Positions 18,863 through 28,009 are shown, numbered from the stretch's first letter. The stretch is DNA of 64,000 nucleotides from CAZYFH01 sp965249175 (GCA_965249175.1 OZ252227.1:5704001-5768000); one strand, 5' to 3'. Made by a program: numbers and translations. The notes: generated by a model not told the origin, from the letters alone.

Positions 18863-21021
18863 CGACAAGGACATTCACGGCTTGTGGGATCGCGGCATCG
18901 GGCGTGGCGTTCATTCTCTGGCTCGCACCGCTCGAGTCCACGCTGTCCGCCGCGGAGAACACCGGCGTCATCAGCGGAACGGTGACCAGCGCAAACGGCC
19001 CGGAGGCGGGCGTGTGGGTGATCGCCGAGACCGACGAGCTGGAAACGGTGTTCCGCAAGATCGTCGTGACGAACGACGACGGGAAGTATCTGCTCCCCGA
19101 GCTGCCGAACGTGAGCTTCGACGTGTGGGTGCGTGGCTACGGGCTAGTCGACTCGGCATCGGTCACCGCATCGCCGGGCCCGGATCTGGACCTGACCGCC
19201 GTGGTCGCTGCGACCCCGCAGGAAGCCGCCCAGGTCTACCCATCCAACTACTGGCTGGCGCTGATCGACCTGCCGGGCACACACGAGTTTCCGGGCACCG
19301 GCCCCGAGGGCAACGGCATCAACCCGGACCTCGAAGCGCAAAGCGAGTGGATCAACAACCTGAAAGGCTGCCAGCGATGCCACCAGGTCGGGAGCCTCCG
19401 GACGCGTGAGATCCCCGACATCGAGAACTTCGACTCGACGCGTGCCGCCTGGGACGCTCGGGTGCAGATGGGTCAGCGTGGCTCGCTGATGAACAGCTTC
19501 ATGACACGGTTTGGCCGGGATCGTGGCCTCGACATGGTCTCCGACTGGACCGACCGGATTGCCGCCGGCGAAGCCCCACCGGCGCCGCCGCGGCCGACGG
19601 GCGTCGAGCGCAACGTCGTCCTCACGATGTGGAACTGGGGCGACAACGTCGCGTTCGTGCACGACGAGATCGCGACCGACAAACGCAACCCGCGCGTCAA
19701 CGCCAACGGGCCGATCTACGGCGTCGACATCGGAAACGACTATCTCCTGGTGACCGATACGGCCGAGCACCAGTCGACGATGATCAAGATCCCGCTGCGC
19801 GCGGATCGCTCGACGGTCCCGTCGATGTTCACGACCGAGGGATTCAAGCCGTGGCGGGACTTCGGTGAGCAGGCGGTCTGGAACGACCCGGCGAACCCCC
19901 ACAATCCGATGATCGACGCGGAGGGCCGGGTGTGGCTGACGACGCGGATCCGTCACCCGAACAACCCGGAGTGGTGCCTGGAGGGGTCGGACAACAAGTT
20001 CGCGCAGTACTTCCCCGTCGAGCGCTCCGGCCGCCACGCCGGCTACTACGATCCCGCGTCGGAGACGTTCGTCCTCATCGACACCTGCTTCGGCACCCAC
20101 CACCTGCAATTCGCCGAGGACGCCGACGACACGCTCTACTTCAGTGGCGGCGGTCAGGTGGTCGGCTGGCTCAACACGAAGGTATACGACGAGACCGGCG
20201 ACGAGCGGTTCGCGCAGGGCTGGTGCCCGACGGTCCTCGACACCAACGGCGACGGGCGCATCACCAAGCCGTGGAACGAACCCGCGCCGCGCGGCAGCAC
20301 CGAAGAGCCGCCGTTCGATCCGGCGCTCGACACCCGCGTCGTCATCGGGGCCTACGGCGTCATCGCGAGCCCGGTGGACAATGCCGCCTGGATCGTGTCC
20401 GACGATTACCCCGGACGCATGGTGCGGCTCGACCCGGGCGACAACCCGCCCGAGACGTGCATCAGCGAGATGTACACGGTGCCCGTCGAACAGGGGTACC
20501 GCACGCGTGGTCTCGACGTCGACCGGAACGGCGTGCTCTGGACGGCGCTCGCGGGAAGCAGCCACTTCGCCAGCTTCGACCGCAGCAAGTGCTCCGTCTT
20601 CAGCGGCCCGAGCATGCGCGACGGTCGCCAGTGCGATGACGGCTGGAGCCTGTACAAGATGCCCGGCCCGAACTTCCGCAACACGGATACAGGCACGGAC
20701 TTCCACTATTACAACTGGGTCGACCAGTTCAACACGCTCGGCCTCGGCGAGAACATCCCGATCGCCAACGGGTCGAGCTCGGACTCGCTGCTTGCGCTCG
20801 ACCCCGAGACCGGCGAGTGGGTCGTGCTTCGTGTCCCGTACCCGCAGGGCTTCCACAGCCGAGGGGTGGATGGCCGGATCGACGACCCGCACGGCGGGTG
20901 GAAGGGGCGCGGCATCTATGCCACCTATGGGGCTGACGCCGCGTGGCACATCGAGGGCGGACCTGTCGAGCCGGGCAACCTGGTGAAGTTCCAGATCCGG
21001 CCGCACCCGCTCGCGAATTAG
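18859..21021 (+). CDS. secreted haem c protein with lyase-like beta-propeller
   Basis: 720 residues. Signal peptide (GIAASGVAFILWLAPL, cleavage near LSAAEN), then a carboxypeptidase-regulatory-like beta-sandwich (VISGTVTSANG, DDGKYLLPEL, about 38-105). A haem c site CQRCH is at 171-175. From about residue 250 to the end is a propeller with virginiamycin-B-lyase/NHL-like blades, for example RGLDVDRNGVLWTAL. Such proteins are recurrent in acidobacteria and planctomycetes but uncharacterised. Coupling to the ankyrin gene by a 4-base overlap, and the downstream NIPSNAP and PQQ dehydrogenase genes, suggest one periplasmic oxidation unit. Confidence 0.88.
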   Translation: MTTRTFTACGIAASGVAFILWLAPLESTLSAAENTGVISGTVTSANGPEAGVWVIAETDELETVFRKIVVTNDDGKYLLPELPNVSFDVWVRGYGLVDSASVTASPGPDLDLTAVVAATPQEAAQVYPSNYWLALIDLPGTHEFPGTGPEGNGINPDLEAQSEWINNLKGCQRCHQVGSLRTREIPDIENFDSTRAAWDARVQMGQRGSLMNSFMTRFGRDRGLDMVSDWTDRIAAGEAPPAPPRPTGVERNVVLTMWNWGDNVAFVHDEIATDKRNPRVNANGPIYGVDIGNDYLLVTDTAEHQSTMIKIPLRADRSTVPSMFTTEGFKPWRDFGEQAVWNDPANPHNPMIDAEGRVWLTTRIRHPNNPEWCLEGSDNKFAQYFPVERSGRHAGYYDPASETFVLIDTCFGTHHLQFAEDADDTLYFSGGGQVVGWLNTKVYDETGDERFAQGWCPTVLDTNGDGRITKPWNEPAPRGSTEEPPFDPALDTRVVIGAYGVIASPVDNAAWIVSDDYPGRMVRLDPGDNPPETCISEMYTVPVEQGYRTRGLDVDRNGVLWTALAGSSHFASFDRSKCSVFSGPSMRDGRQCDDGWSLYKMPGPNFRNTDTGTDFHYYNWVDQFNTLGLGENIPIANGSSSDSLLALDPETGEWVVLRVPYPQGFHSRGVDGRIDDPHGGWKGRGIYATYGADAAWHIEGGPVEPGNLVKFQIRPHPLAN

Positions 21022-21049
21022 GTCGCGAATTCTATTGGACGCCCTCGTC

Positions 21050-21096
21050 GCGCAGGCCTTTAGGACTGCGAGGCGAGGCTGAAGCCTCGCCCTACG
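21050..21096. repeat. REP-like palindromes, two units
   Basis: One degenerate unit (about 21053-21070, GCAGGCCTTTAGGACTGC) is followed by a perfect one at 21072-21091: GGCGAGGC, loop TGAA, GCCTCGCC, then CTAC. The same design recurs at 34337, 41443, 43494 and 43515, and inside a kinase gene at 38720. As a hairpin between two genes it could also act as a terminator or stabilise the mRNA. Confidence 0.8.
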
Positions 21097-21163
21097 ACGA
21101 CACACCCCACGTGTCGCGATGTAGACGACACCTCCGGGGAACGAACCAGCCAACGGGAGATAC

Positions 21164-21596
21164 ATGATGCTGAAATGGAAAGCGCTCGCGATCGGTGGAC
21201 TGGCGTTCGGGATCATCAGCACCGGGTGGGCGATCGCCGAACAGCGGCGCAACGACGCCCGCGTGTTCGAGCTCAGGGTCTACAAGACAATGCCGGGCAA
21301 GCGCGACGCGCTCGCGGCGCGATTTCGCGACCACACCTCGGCCATGTTCGCGCGCGCGGGGATGGAGAACGTTGGCTACTGGAACGCGGTGACCGGTGAC
21401 GACACCGACGACACCTTCGTCTACATGCTGGCGTATCCGGTCACAGGAGGCGCGCGACGAGATGTGGCGCGAGCTCGGCACCTATGACGACTTCCGGGAG
21501 CTGATTGTCGCCGCCGAGGGAGACGACAACCGCAAGCTGGTCGATACGATCGACGCACGGTTGATCGCACCCACGAGCTACTCCGCGCTCAGGTAG
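21164..21596 (+). pseudogene. NIPSNAP-family protein, one frameshift
   Basis: The first frame gives a signal peptide or membrane anchor (ALAIGGLAFGIISTGWAIA) and the NIPSNAP start VFELRVYKTMPGKRDAL, up to VYMLAYP. Removing one G near 21440 restores SQEARDEMWRELG and the normal ending TSYSALR. Repaired length is about 143 residues, as expected for this family, whose members form ferredoxin-like dimers of unclear role. GGAG ten bases before ATG 21164 is a good ribosome site. The gene sits between the haem protein and the PQQ dehydrogenase genes. One base in a GG pair decides the frame, so this may be a sequencing error. Confidence 0.82.
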
Positions 21597-21622
21597 GACG
21601 CGAGCCGATCCAGAACTGCGCG

Positions 21623-23578
21623 ATGCCAGCGACGAGCAACAAAGACAGGCAGCGCCGAGCGGGGCTAATCGCCCTCGCGCTGGCATCGACCATCACCGCA
21701 CCGGCGGCGGCTCAGGACGGGACGAACGGCCGGGAGTGGCGCGTGCACGGCGGCGACGCCGGCTATACCCGCTATGCGCCGCTCGACCAGATCAACGCCG
21801 ACACCGTGAGCGGCCTCCGCATCGCGTGGCGGCGGAAGGCGGTCGACGCGTCACTCCACGCCCGATGGCCCGACCTGCAGTACTCGAACCAGCTCCGCTC
21901 GACGCCCATACTCGTCGACGGGGTGCTCTATGCATCAAACGGCATCGGTCTGGTCGAGGCGTTCGACCCGGGCACCGGCGAGACGATCTGGGTGCAGGAC
22001 GCAGCGTACCTGGGCGAGGACACCCCGCGTGGCGCGCCAAATCGTGGAGTCGCCTACTGGGAAGCCGATGACGATCGGCGCCTGTTCTCGCTAAGACCGC
22101 CGTATCTGCTCGCCACCGATCCGCGCACAGGCGAGCTGGTCGACGGCTTCGGCGTCGGCGGCAAGGTCGACCTGACCTATGACGCCGAGACCGACTATCG
22201 AGGCACGTCCCCACCGCTGGTCGTCCGTGACGTCGTGATCCTCGGCTCGGCGATGGCCGACCACCCCGCCACCATGGAGCAGCATCCCGGCGATGTGCGG
22301 GCCTACGACGTTCGCACCGGCGCGCTCCGCTGGACCTGGAGCCCGGTCCCGAAGGCCGGCGAGCCCGGGGTCGAGACCTGGCTCGACGACTCGTGGACCT
22401 ACTCCGGCATGGCCAACGTCTGGACGATGTTCAGCGCCGACCTGGAGCTTGGCCTCGTCTACCTGCCGACTGGCGCGCCGACGAACGACATGTATGGGGG
22501 GCACCGGCCGGGTAACAACCTGTACGCCAACAGCCTGGTCTGCGTCAGCGCCGAGACCGGCGAGCGGGTCTGGCATTTCCAGACGGTGCACCACGACCTA
22601 TGGGACTACGACAACAACGTCGCGCCGATCCTGATGGACATCACGGTGGATGGGCGGCCGGTAAAAGCCGTGGTCCAGCTGACCAAGCAGGCCATCGCCT
22701 ATGTCTTCGACCGCGTGACAGGTGAGCCGATCTGGCCGATTGTCGAGCGCGCCGTGGCAGGGTCGAACACCCCGGGTGAGTGGATCGCGCCGACGCAGCC
22801 GTTTCCTACCAAGCCGGCGCCATTCGACCGCCACGGCGTCACCGAGGACGACGTGATCGATTTCACGCCGGAGCTGCGCGCGGAGGCGCTGGAGATCCTG
22901 AAGCCGTACATCCTCGGCCCGATCTTCACGCCGCCGTCGATCCGCAGCGACGACCCCGAGGACACGAAAGGGACCTTCCAGCTCCCGGGCTCGGTTGGCG
23001 GCGCCGAATGGGGCGGCGCCGGGTTCGATCCAGAGACCGGGATGCTCTATATCCCGTCGGTGACGGCCGGTTTCGTGGCGGATCTGACGCCCGGCAACCC
23101 CGATCGGATGAACGTCAGGTTCACGCGCGGTAACCGAGAGTTCATCGCGGGACCGCGGGGCCTGCCGCTCACCAAGCCGCCCTATGGCCGCATCACCGCC
23201 ATCGACATGAATACCGGCGAGCACGTGTGGATGGTGCCGAACGGCGATGGCCCGCGGCAGCACCCCGACCTGGCACACCTCAACTTGCCCCCGCTCGGGC
23301 AACCCGGCCGGTCGATGACATTGTTGACGAAGTCGCTGCTGTTCGTCAGTGAGGGTGACCCGATCATGGTCCGGACGCCGCCTGGCGCCGGACCCGATGC
23401 CGGCAAGAGACTCCGCGCCTACGACAAAGCGTCTGGCGCGGTGGTTTGGGAGACGGAATTTTCGGCCGGCACCAACGGATCGCCGATCACCTACCTGCAC
23501 GACGGCAAGCAGTACATCGTCTTGCCGATCGGGTCACTCGACCATCCGGGGGAGTGGATCGCGCTCGCCTTGCCGTGA
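21623..23578 (+). CDS. PQQ-dependent dehydrogenase, soluble quinoprotein
   Basis: 651 residues. Signal peptide (LIALALASTITAPAAAQ) followed by an eight-bladed quinoprotein propeller: WRVHGGDAGYTRYAPLDQI, GTGETIWVQD, VHHDLWDYDNNV, and TKQAIAYVFDRVTGEPIWP, which are hallmarks of the glucose/alcohol-type PQQ dehydrogenases. No haem domain is fused, so electrons must pass to a separate carrier; the neighbouring haem c protein is a candidate. It lies 26 bases after the NIPSNAP gene on the same strand. The substrate is not determined. It differs clearly from the tandem pair at 41482-45513. Confidence 0.92.
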   Translation: MPATSNKDRQRRAGLIALALASTITAPAAAQDGTNGREWRVHGGDAGYTRYAPLDQINADTVSGLRIAWRRKAVDASLHARWPDLQYSNQLRSTPILVDGVLYASNGIGLVEAFDPGTGETIWVQDAAYLGEDTPRGAPNRGVAYWEADDDRRLFSLRPPYLLATDPRTGELVDGFGVGGKVDLTYDAETDYRGTSPPLVVRDVVILGSAMADHPATMEQHPGDVRAYDVRTGALRWTWSPVPKAGEPGVETWLDDSWTYSGMANVWTMFSADLELGLVYLPTGAPTNDMYGGHRPGNNLYANSLVCVSAETGERVWHFQTVHHDLWDYDNNVAPILMDITVDGRPVKAVVQLTKQAIAYVFDRVTGEPIWPIVERAVAGSNTPGEWIAPTQPFPTKPAPFDRHGVTEDDVIDFTPELRAEALEILKPYILGPIFTPPSIRSDDPEDTKGTFQLPGSVGGAEWGGAGFDPETGMLYIPSVTAGFVADLTPGNPDRMNVRFTRGNREFIAGPRGLPLTKPPYGRITAIDMNTGEHVWMVPNGDGPRQHPDLAHLNLPPLGQPGRSMTLLTKSLLFVSEGDPIMVRTPPGAGPDAGKRLRAYDKASGAVVWETEFSAGTNGSPITYLHDGKQYIVLPIGSLDHPGEWIALALP

Positions 23579-23591
23579 TCCGGTCGGGTGG

Positions 23592-24044
23592 TTACCCTGC
23601 GTTGAGCCGGGTGCTCTGGGCGGACACGCATTGCCACCGGCCGGCTCTTCGCACCCACACATCGGTGTAGCTCAACAGCACCTCGGCTTCCTGTCCCTGC
23701 CGGATGCCGACCACGCGAAGCGTGAAGAAGACGACGGCCGTGTCGCCATAGAGCCGCACCGTGAAATCTTCCTGCTCGGCCGAGACGACCCGCTGATTGA
23801 AGGCGGCCGCAAGCTCCAGCTCCCTGGACTTGTCGCCACGACTCCCGTCGTCATACGTCGCCGTGAACTCGTCAGCCAGGACGCTCTCGATGAAGTCGAC
23901 GTCCTTGGTATAGAACGCGTCATTCCAGCCGCGCTCGAGCTCAATCAGTGTCTCTTCGTCCGACTGGGCGCCCAGGCTGTGTGGGGTGGTGACGATGCTC
24001 GTCGCCGCGAAGACCAAACACCAGAGAGGATGTAGCTGTCTCAT
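23592..24044 (-). CDS. secreted DUF4440/SnoaL-like protein
   Basis: 150 residues from the ATG at 24044 (MRQLHPLWCL), which gives a signal peptide ending near HSLGAQS; an earlier in-frame start at 24116 was rejected because it buries that signal. The mature part reads ETLIELERGWNDAFYTKDVDFIESVLADEF and ends YTDVWVRRAGRWQCVSAQSTRL, a standard NTF2-fold DUF4440 protein. These proteins are mostly of unknown function. It lies 20 bases downstream of a 34-residue membrane peptide gene on the same strand. Confidence 0.88.
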   Translation of the reverse strand: MRQLHPLWCLVFAATSIVTTPHSLGAQSDEETLIELERGWNDAFYTKDVDFIESVLADEFTATYDDGSRGDKSRELELAAAFNQRVVSAEQEDFTVRLYGDTAVVFFTLRVVGIRQGQEAEVLLSYTDVWVRRAGRWQCVSAQSTRLNAG

Positions 24045-24064
24045 GCGAGATCCTTCGGTAGTGG

Positions 24065-24169
24065 TCAAGTTTGATCGGGTCCGCGCCTCCCCCGCACCCA
24101 ACGAAAGACGCTCCAACTCACCACGGCCAGAATGCCCAGGATCATGAGTAGCTCGACGGGTCCGACCAT
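24065..24169 (-). CDS. 34-residue single-span membrane peptide
   Basis: A short frame starting ATG at 24169 behind a strong GGAGGG ribosome site eight bases upstream. The product begins MVGPVELLMILGILAVV, a single hydrophobic helix, then WSVFRW and a basic tail RGRRGPDQT. The N-terminus resembles the helix of TatA-like proteins but lacks the following FGPKKLP-type amphipathic element, so that assignment is not made. Ribosome site quality and the clean helix-plus-basic-tail topology support it being real. It precedes the DUF4440 gene by 20 bases. Confidence 0.5.
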   Translation of the reverse strand: MVGPVELLMILGILAVVSWSVFRWVRGRRGPDQT

Positions 24170-24189
24170 CGTGTCCCTCCAGTTCTATT

Positions 24190-25017
24190 CTAGTCTTCAG
24201 CCGCTGACTGCAATCTCATCCGCGCGACCATGACAGGTGGGATTTCTGGCATGTCCTCCCAACGGACACCAGATCTCCGCGTATCCGCCGCCGGAAACCC
24301 GGGCTCGGCCATCCCGTCGAGGACAAACCCCGCCGAGAACCCGGCCTGGAAGAGCGCGTGGATTGGCCGGTGGAAGTACCACTGAGGCGCGGGTTGACCC
24401 AGGATCCCCTCGGTTTTCCTCGCGAACGGCGACAGATACCGCGACACCTTGACCCCGGTGCGGAAGACATGCCGACCCGTCTCCTCTTCGTACATCTCGG
24501 CGAAGCGTTGGATCGCCGCGGTGTGAAAGCACGGATGCATGACGGAGAGGACAACGGACCCGCCAGGCCTCAACACCCCTGCGAGGGCTGCAAACAGCGG
24601 CGTCACTGCTGGCATATCCATGAGCGCCATCGTGCAGACGGCCTTGTCGAACGTCACGCTCAAGGATCGCAGGGCACCGGTCGCGGCGGCATCGAGTACG
24701 TGGTACTCGATCCGAGCGCCCGCCGGCGTGCGCTCTCGGGCACGCTGGATGAACTGCGCGCTGTAATCGACCGCCACAACACGCGCTCCAAGGTCGGCCA
24801 TGCGTCGAGCGAAGCGGCCAGCGCCGCAGGCGATGTCGAGAATCACATCTCCACCAGTGACGGCAAGGAGCTGCTCCGTCGCCGGCTCGATGAGAAGCCT
24901 CTGGAAGTCATTGCCGTCGCCGATTCGGTCATCCCACCAGCGGGCGTTCGCATCCCAGATCTGACGATTCTCGTCCGCGTGTTCGGGGAAATCGAATCCG
25001 GGGGTTGCGGAATTCAT
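24190..25017 (-). CDS. class I SAM-dependent methyltransferase
   Basis: 275 residues. SAM-binding motif I VILDIACGAGRFAR (residues 58-71), the acidic loop VVAVDYSAQF at the end of strand 2, and VLRPGGSVVLSVMHPCF for motif IV/V. It fits the methyltransferase domain 11/25 group acting on small molecules. The substrate is not predictable. It is the last of three minus-strand genes (glycosyltransferase, methyltransferase, methyltransferase), with a 65-base gap from the second methyltransferase. No signal peptide. Confidence 0.88.
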   Translation of the reverse strand: MNSATPGFDFPEHADENRQIWDANARWWDDRIGDGNDFQRLLIEPATEQLLAVTGGDVILDIACGAGRFARRMADLGARVVAVDYSAQFIQRARERTPAGARIEYHVLDAAATGALRSLSVTFDKAVCTMALMDMPAVTPLFAALAGVLRPGGSVVLSVMHPCFHTAAIQRFAEMYEEETGRHVFRTGVKVSRYLSPFARKTEGILGQPAPQWYFHRPIHALFQAGFSAGFVLDGMAEPGFPAADTRRSGVRWEDMPEIPPVMVARMRLQSAAED

Positions 25018-25082
25018 GTGTTAACCCAGCTCCTCCCTCAATTGCCGTACCTCGTGATGCGACTGGCCGGTCGTGGTTCAAT

Positions 25083-25934
25083 TCAGGCTGGGTCCGTGTC
25101 ACGCGCGACCAACACGAGCATACCCGCGTCGTCGTCGGCCGGTCCCCCCGAGAGGGAGGCGTGACGCTCGACCCGCCTGAACCCTGCGTCGCGCAACAAC
25201 TCGCCGTACTCGTCGTCGCAATACGCCTGGGTCGTGCTCGCGTAGTGCGCAACCTCGCTCGACTGGAGCGTGACGACGACATACCGCTCGATCGCGGTGC
25301 GCGACTCGTCGTGCCAGGCGCATTCCTTGAGGCAGAGGTGCGGCTCGTCCGAGAACACGCTCTGGCGAGCGCCGAACCAGGTGGGAGCCTGTGCCGCGAG
25401 CGATCGCACGTGCTTCTCTGAGGCAGCCTCCATCACGAGGGCGCCGGACGGTCCGACGGCGCTACGGATGTTGGCCAAGATCGTCCTGGCCTCGGCAGGC
25501 GGGAAGGTGTTGATCTCTCCGAAGATGAGCAGCGCGAGGTCAAAGCCCTCACCGAGGTCGGCTATCACGAGATCTTCGAGGTGGTATTGACACGGAAGCG
25601 CGGCCTTCTCAGCCTCCGACCGCGCGTGTGAGATGGATGCTGGGGAGAAGTCAACTCCGACGCACGCGTGGCCAAGCCGCGCCAGTCGCGAGGTATAGAA
25701 GCCCGGGCCACAGCCGAGATCCAGCACCCGTGACGCGACCCTGCCCAGCACGTGATCGTGGAGCCACGCGACGTGTGTGCTGATGGTCTCGAACCGTCGA
25801 CTCGCTCGATCGTGTTCCTGCGAGAGATGCTCGCGCAACATGCGCTCGCTGAAGGCGGGCTCGTGCCACGGAATCTTGCCACCGGCCGCCCACGGCACGA
25901 CCGGTGCCCCTGCACCGAGGTCCGCGAGCTTCAC
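25083..25934 (-). CDS. class I SAM-dependent methyltransferase
   Basis: 283 residues. Motif I RVLDLGCGPGFYTSRLA begins at residue 69, followed by VGVDFSPASI and a catalytic-domain segment FDLALLIFGEINTFPPAEA. The N-terminal 60 residues (IPWHEPAFSERMLREHL) are typical of a small group of bacterial methyltransferases of unknown substrate. The gene follows the glycosyltransferase by 22 bases and lies 65 bases before the other methyltransferase, so the three probably form one transcription unit. Confidence 0.88.
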   Translation of the reverse strand: MKLADLGAGAPVVPWAAGGKIPWHEPAFSERMLREHLSQEHDRASRRFETISTHVAWLHDHVLGRVASRVLDLGCGPGFYTSRLARLGHACVGVDFSPASISHARSEAEKAALPCQYHLEDLVIADLGEGFDLALLIFGEINTFPPAEARTILANIRSAVGPSGALVMEAASEKHVRSLAAQAPTWFGARQSVFSDEPHLCLKECAWHDESRTAIERYVVVTLQSSEVAHYASTTQAYCDDEYGELLRDAGFRRVERHASLSGGPADDDAGMLVLVARDTDPA

Positions 25935-25956
25935 GTGTACATGACTCCGATCGATG

Positions 25957-26766
25957 CTAGCGGCGGCGTGGATACCAAAACCCGAGCAGCCGCCAGCTGC
26001 CGCGGATGCGCAACCGCTTCGGGAGCAGCGTATTCAAGGGGAGGATCAGTAGCCCGACGAGGTAGGAGACGATCATCACGCCCATTCCACCCTTTGTTCG
26101 TGCGGACGTCGTCACGGGGTGTCGGCGCAAGATCGGAAAGCCCAGACCCTGAACGCGGCCGTAGATCCGCAACCGAGCCACGAACCCGAGCTCCTCGAAA
26201 CCGGGCAGGTCGTCGTTGAAGCCGCCAATCGCCTGAAAGGCATCGTGACGGCAGAGAAGGAACACAGCTGGAGCCAGTCCCAGACACCACAGGACGATGT
26301 TGTCCCTCTGGATCTTCGCGCGCATCCACCACTTGCCCCCGGCGGGTCGCATCATGGACCCACACCCAACAACGCCCCCGTCACCCATCAGGGCACACAC
26401 GTCAGACAGCAGCTCCGGCGATGGATGCGTGTCCGCATCGACGAAGAGCAGCCACCGGCCGTGCGCCGCGTGGGCACCCCCGTTGCGGGCGCGGGCGATG
26501 CCCCTCACGGCCTCGAACGCCACGCGGGCTCCCGCGCGACGGGCGATCTTCGAGGTGTCGTCGGTGGACGCGTTGTCGCACACGACGATCTCCCACTCGA
26601 ATCCCCGAGCCTCGTTTTCGCGGAGCGCGGCGATGATGCGATCGATCGTCTCTTCGAGAGACCCCGCTTCATTCCATGCTGGGATCACGACCGACAGGTC
26701 TAGCGGATAGCTCGCTGCGGGCGACATGGGCCGGTCAGCGGGGCCCTGCGACGACGGTGTGTCCAT
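25957..26766 (-). CDS. family 2 glycosyltransferase
   Basis: 269 residues. GT-A nucleotide-sugar fold: LSVVIPAWNEAGSLEETI (24-41), CDNASTDDT, and the metal-binding DAD at residues 110-112 (LLFVDADTHPS). A C-terminal hydrophobic segment (MIVSYLVGLLILPLNTLL, about 228-245) would attach it to the inner membrane. It probably transfers a sugar to a lipid or polysaccharide acceptor; the specificity is unknown. First gene of a three-gene minus-strand unit with two methyltransferases. Confidence 0.9.
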   Translation of the reverse strand: MDTPSSQGPADRPMSPAASYPLDLSVVIPAWNEAGSLEETIDRIIAALRENEARGFEWEIVVCDNASTDDTSKIARRAGARVAFEAVRGIARARNGGAHAAHGRWLLFVDADTHPSPELLSDVCALMGDGGVVGCGSMMRPAGGKWWMRAKIQRDNIVLWCLGLAPAVFLLCRHDAFQAIGGFNDDLPGFEELGFVARLRIYGRVQGLGFPILRRHPVTTSARTKGGMGVMIVSYLVGLLILPLNTLLPKRLRIRGSWRLLGFWYPRRR

Positions 26767-26817
26767 TCGGTGATGCTCGCAGTCGGCCTGACAGGCACGA
26801 CGCCTGCCGCTGATTGC

Positions 26818-26964
26818 TCAATACGCCGCGTCCGTCGCGAGCGCCAACCTCTCCAACCAGAGCTCCTTGAGGGTTTCCAGATCATCCGTCGGCTCGTGGC
26901 CAGGATCGTCTTTGGGCACAAACGTATCGAGCACTTCGAAGACGAATCCGTCGGGCCCCTCCAT
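26818..26964 (-). CDS. hypothetical 48-residue protein
   Basis: Starts MEGPDGFVFEVLDTF and ends LWLERLALATDAAY. The frame has strong acidic/aromatic content unlike random GC-rich sequence, and its codons remain sensible upstream of the ATG (ARAVDWD), so it may be the tail of a longer, frameshifted gene rather than a separate one. It starts eight bases after the repaired grpB frame ends. Not recognised. Confidence 0.35.
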   Translation of the reverse strand: MEGPDGFVFEVLDTFVPKDDPGHEPTDDLETLKELWLERLALATDAAY

Positions 26965-26971
26965 GTCCCAG

Positions 26972-27542
26972 TCAACGGCTCGAGCCGACGTCGCCGTCGA
27001 ATGATCGCGGATACCCGCTGCCCAATGCTAGCGCCACGACCCGCTCGATGAAGTGCTCTTTTCGCGAGCGTACCTCTCACGAGACTCCAGATCACTCGCC
27101 GCGAATCGCGCGGCCACCGACCGTTTGAAGTCTCATACTCACGAGCCGTGTCCGGTCGGTCGCGGAGATAGTCGCGGAACGCCAGCGTTCGTCGCTCTTC
27201 GCGCCCACCACTCTCGACGACATGCACGTGGTGACTGTGCGGCCACTGGACCGGCCGATGAACAGAAGGGACGACACGAGTCGTCGGCATGCGGTTCGTG
27301 CACGTAGCCGATCGCCTCGAGGCGTTCGCCGTACGCCGGCAGCGGCTGCAGCGCGGCCACCGACACCTGTATGTCAATGATCGGTTTGGCGCCGACCCAG
27401 GAATCGAGGTCGAGCCGTGATGGTCGACTCGCAACGCCACGGCGCCAAGCGCGGCACGCAGGCGGGCCGCCTCGGCCTCGAACGCAGCCGGCCAACCAGA
27501 ATCGTAGGCAACGACGTCGATTCCGACCTCTGGAGCCGCCAC
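26972..27542 (-). pseudogene. GrpB-family protein, multiple frameshifts
   Basis: From GTG 27542: VVAYDSGWPAAFEAEAARLRAAL and VDHHGSTSIPG in the first frame, then VGAKPIIDIQVSVAAL and LEAIGYVHEPHADDS in the second, then HVHVVESGGREERRTLAFRDYLRD back in the first, and RERYAREKS in another. Shifts fall near 27400 (GGG for GGGG), 27262, 27130 and 27050. Combined, these form a near-complete GrpB/UPF0157 protein (nucleotidyltransferase fold, uncharacterised). It starts six bases after the DUF1801 gene. Four indels in 570 bases is the densest cluster in the window. Confidence 0.75.
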
Positions 27543-27548
27543 GTCCGA

Positions 27549-27977
27549 TTAGTCAGATAGGGGTCCGTGGTGTCGCGCCTCCGTCGAGAGGCGCGCCTTG
27601 ATATCCGAATATGCCTCATAGATCAGCCTACCGAGCCCCGCCGCATCCCTGACGACACCGGGCTTCAGCTTCACGTGGCGCATATATTTGCCACTGCCCT
27701 CCAGCAAGCCTGCCGGATCCGGCAGCGACGCACCGTGAAAGAACCCGACGTTGACGTGAGCTGTGAATGCATTGACGTATCCGAATGGCGCATCTTCGAC
27801 GCACGCGACCGGACACCCGTCGTGCATGAGCTCCCGAACGTCGTCGCCACTCGCGCGCATGAGGTGAAACCACTCCTGCGCGATGGATCCCAATTCGCCG
27901 TTCTGTTCTTTCATCCACGCACCGATCGCTCGATCCCGCTTGACCCCACCGGGGAGCCGAAAGTCCATTCGATTCAT
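27549..27977 (-). CDS. DUF1801-domain protein
   Basis: 142 residues. The segment GYVNAFTAHVNVGFFHGASL followed by DPAGLLEGSGKYMRHVKL and IYEAYSDIKARL is the diagnostic DUF1801 core (YdhG-like fold). The function is unknown; some relatives are annotated as iron-chaperone-like, without strong evidence. It starts 17 bases from the left end of the IS630-type element, and the grpB gene follows six bases downstream. Confidence 0.85.
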   Translation of the reverse strand: MNRMDFRLPGGVKRDRAIGAWMKEQNGELGSIAQEWFHLMRASGDDVRELMHDGCPVACVEDAPFGYVNAFTAHVNVGFFHGASLPDPAGLLEGSGKYMRHVKLKPGVVRDAAGLGRLIYEAYSDIKARLSTEARHHGPLSD

Positions 27978-27995
27978 GGCGACAACCGAGCCTAG

Positions 27996-28009
27996 TGTCC
28001 TGTAACAGT
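27996..28009 (+). repeat. left terminal inverted repeat of IS630-type element
   Basis: GTGTCCTGTAACAG, preceded by TA. It matches the complement of 29168-29181 exactly; similarity ends after base 14. Confidence 0.92.

Noticed and set aside
19144..21252. 702-residue open frame antisense to the haem c propeller gene
   Set aside because: GC-rich antisense frames stay open by codon bias. The sequence is Arg/Val/Ala-rich without domain motifs, whereas the sense frame has a signal peptide and CQRCH.
24065..24169. TatA identity for the 34-residue peptide
   Set aside because: Only the hydrophobic helix is similar; the conserved amphipathic segment is missing and no tatBC is nearby.
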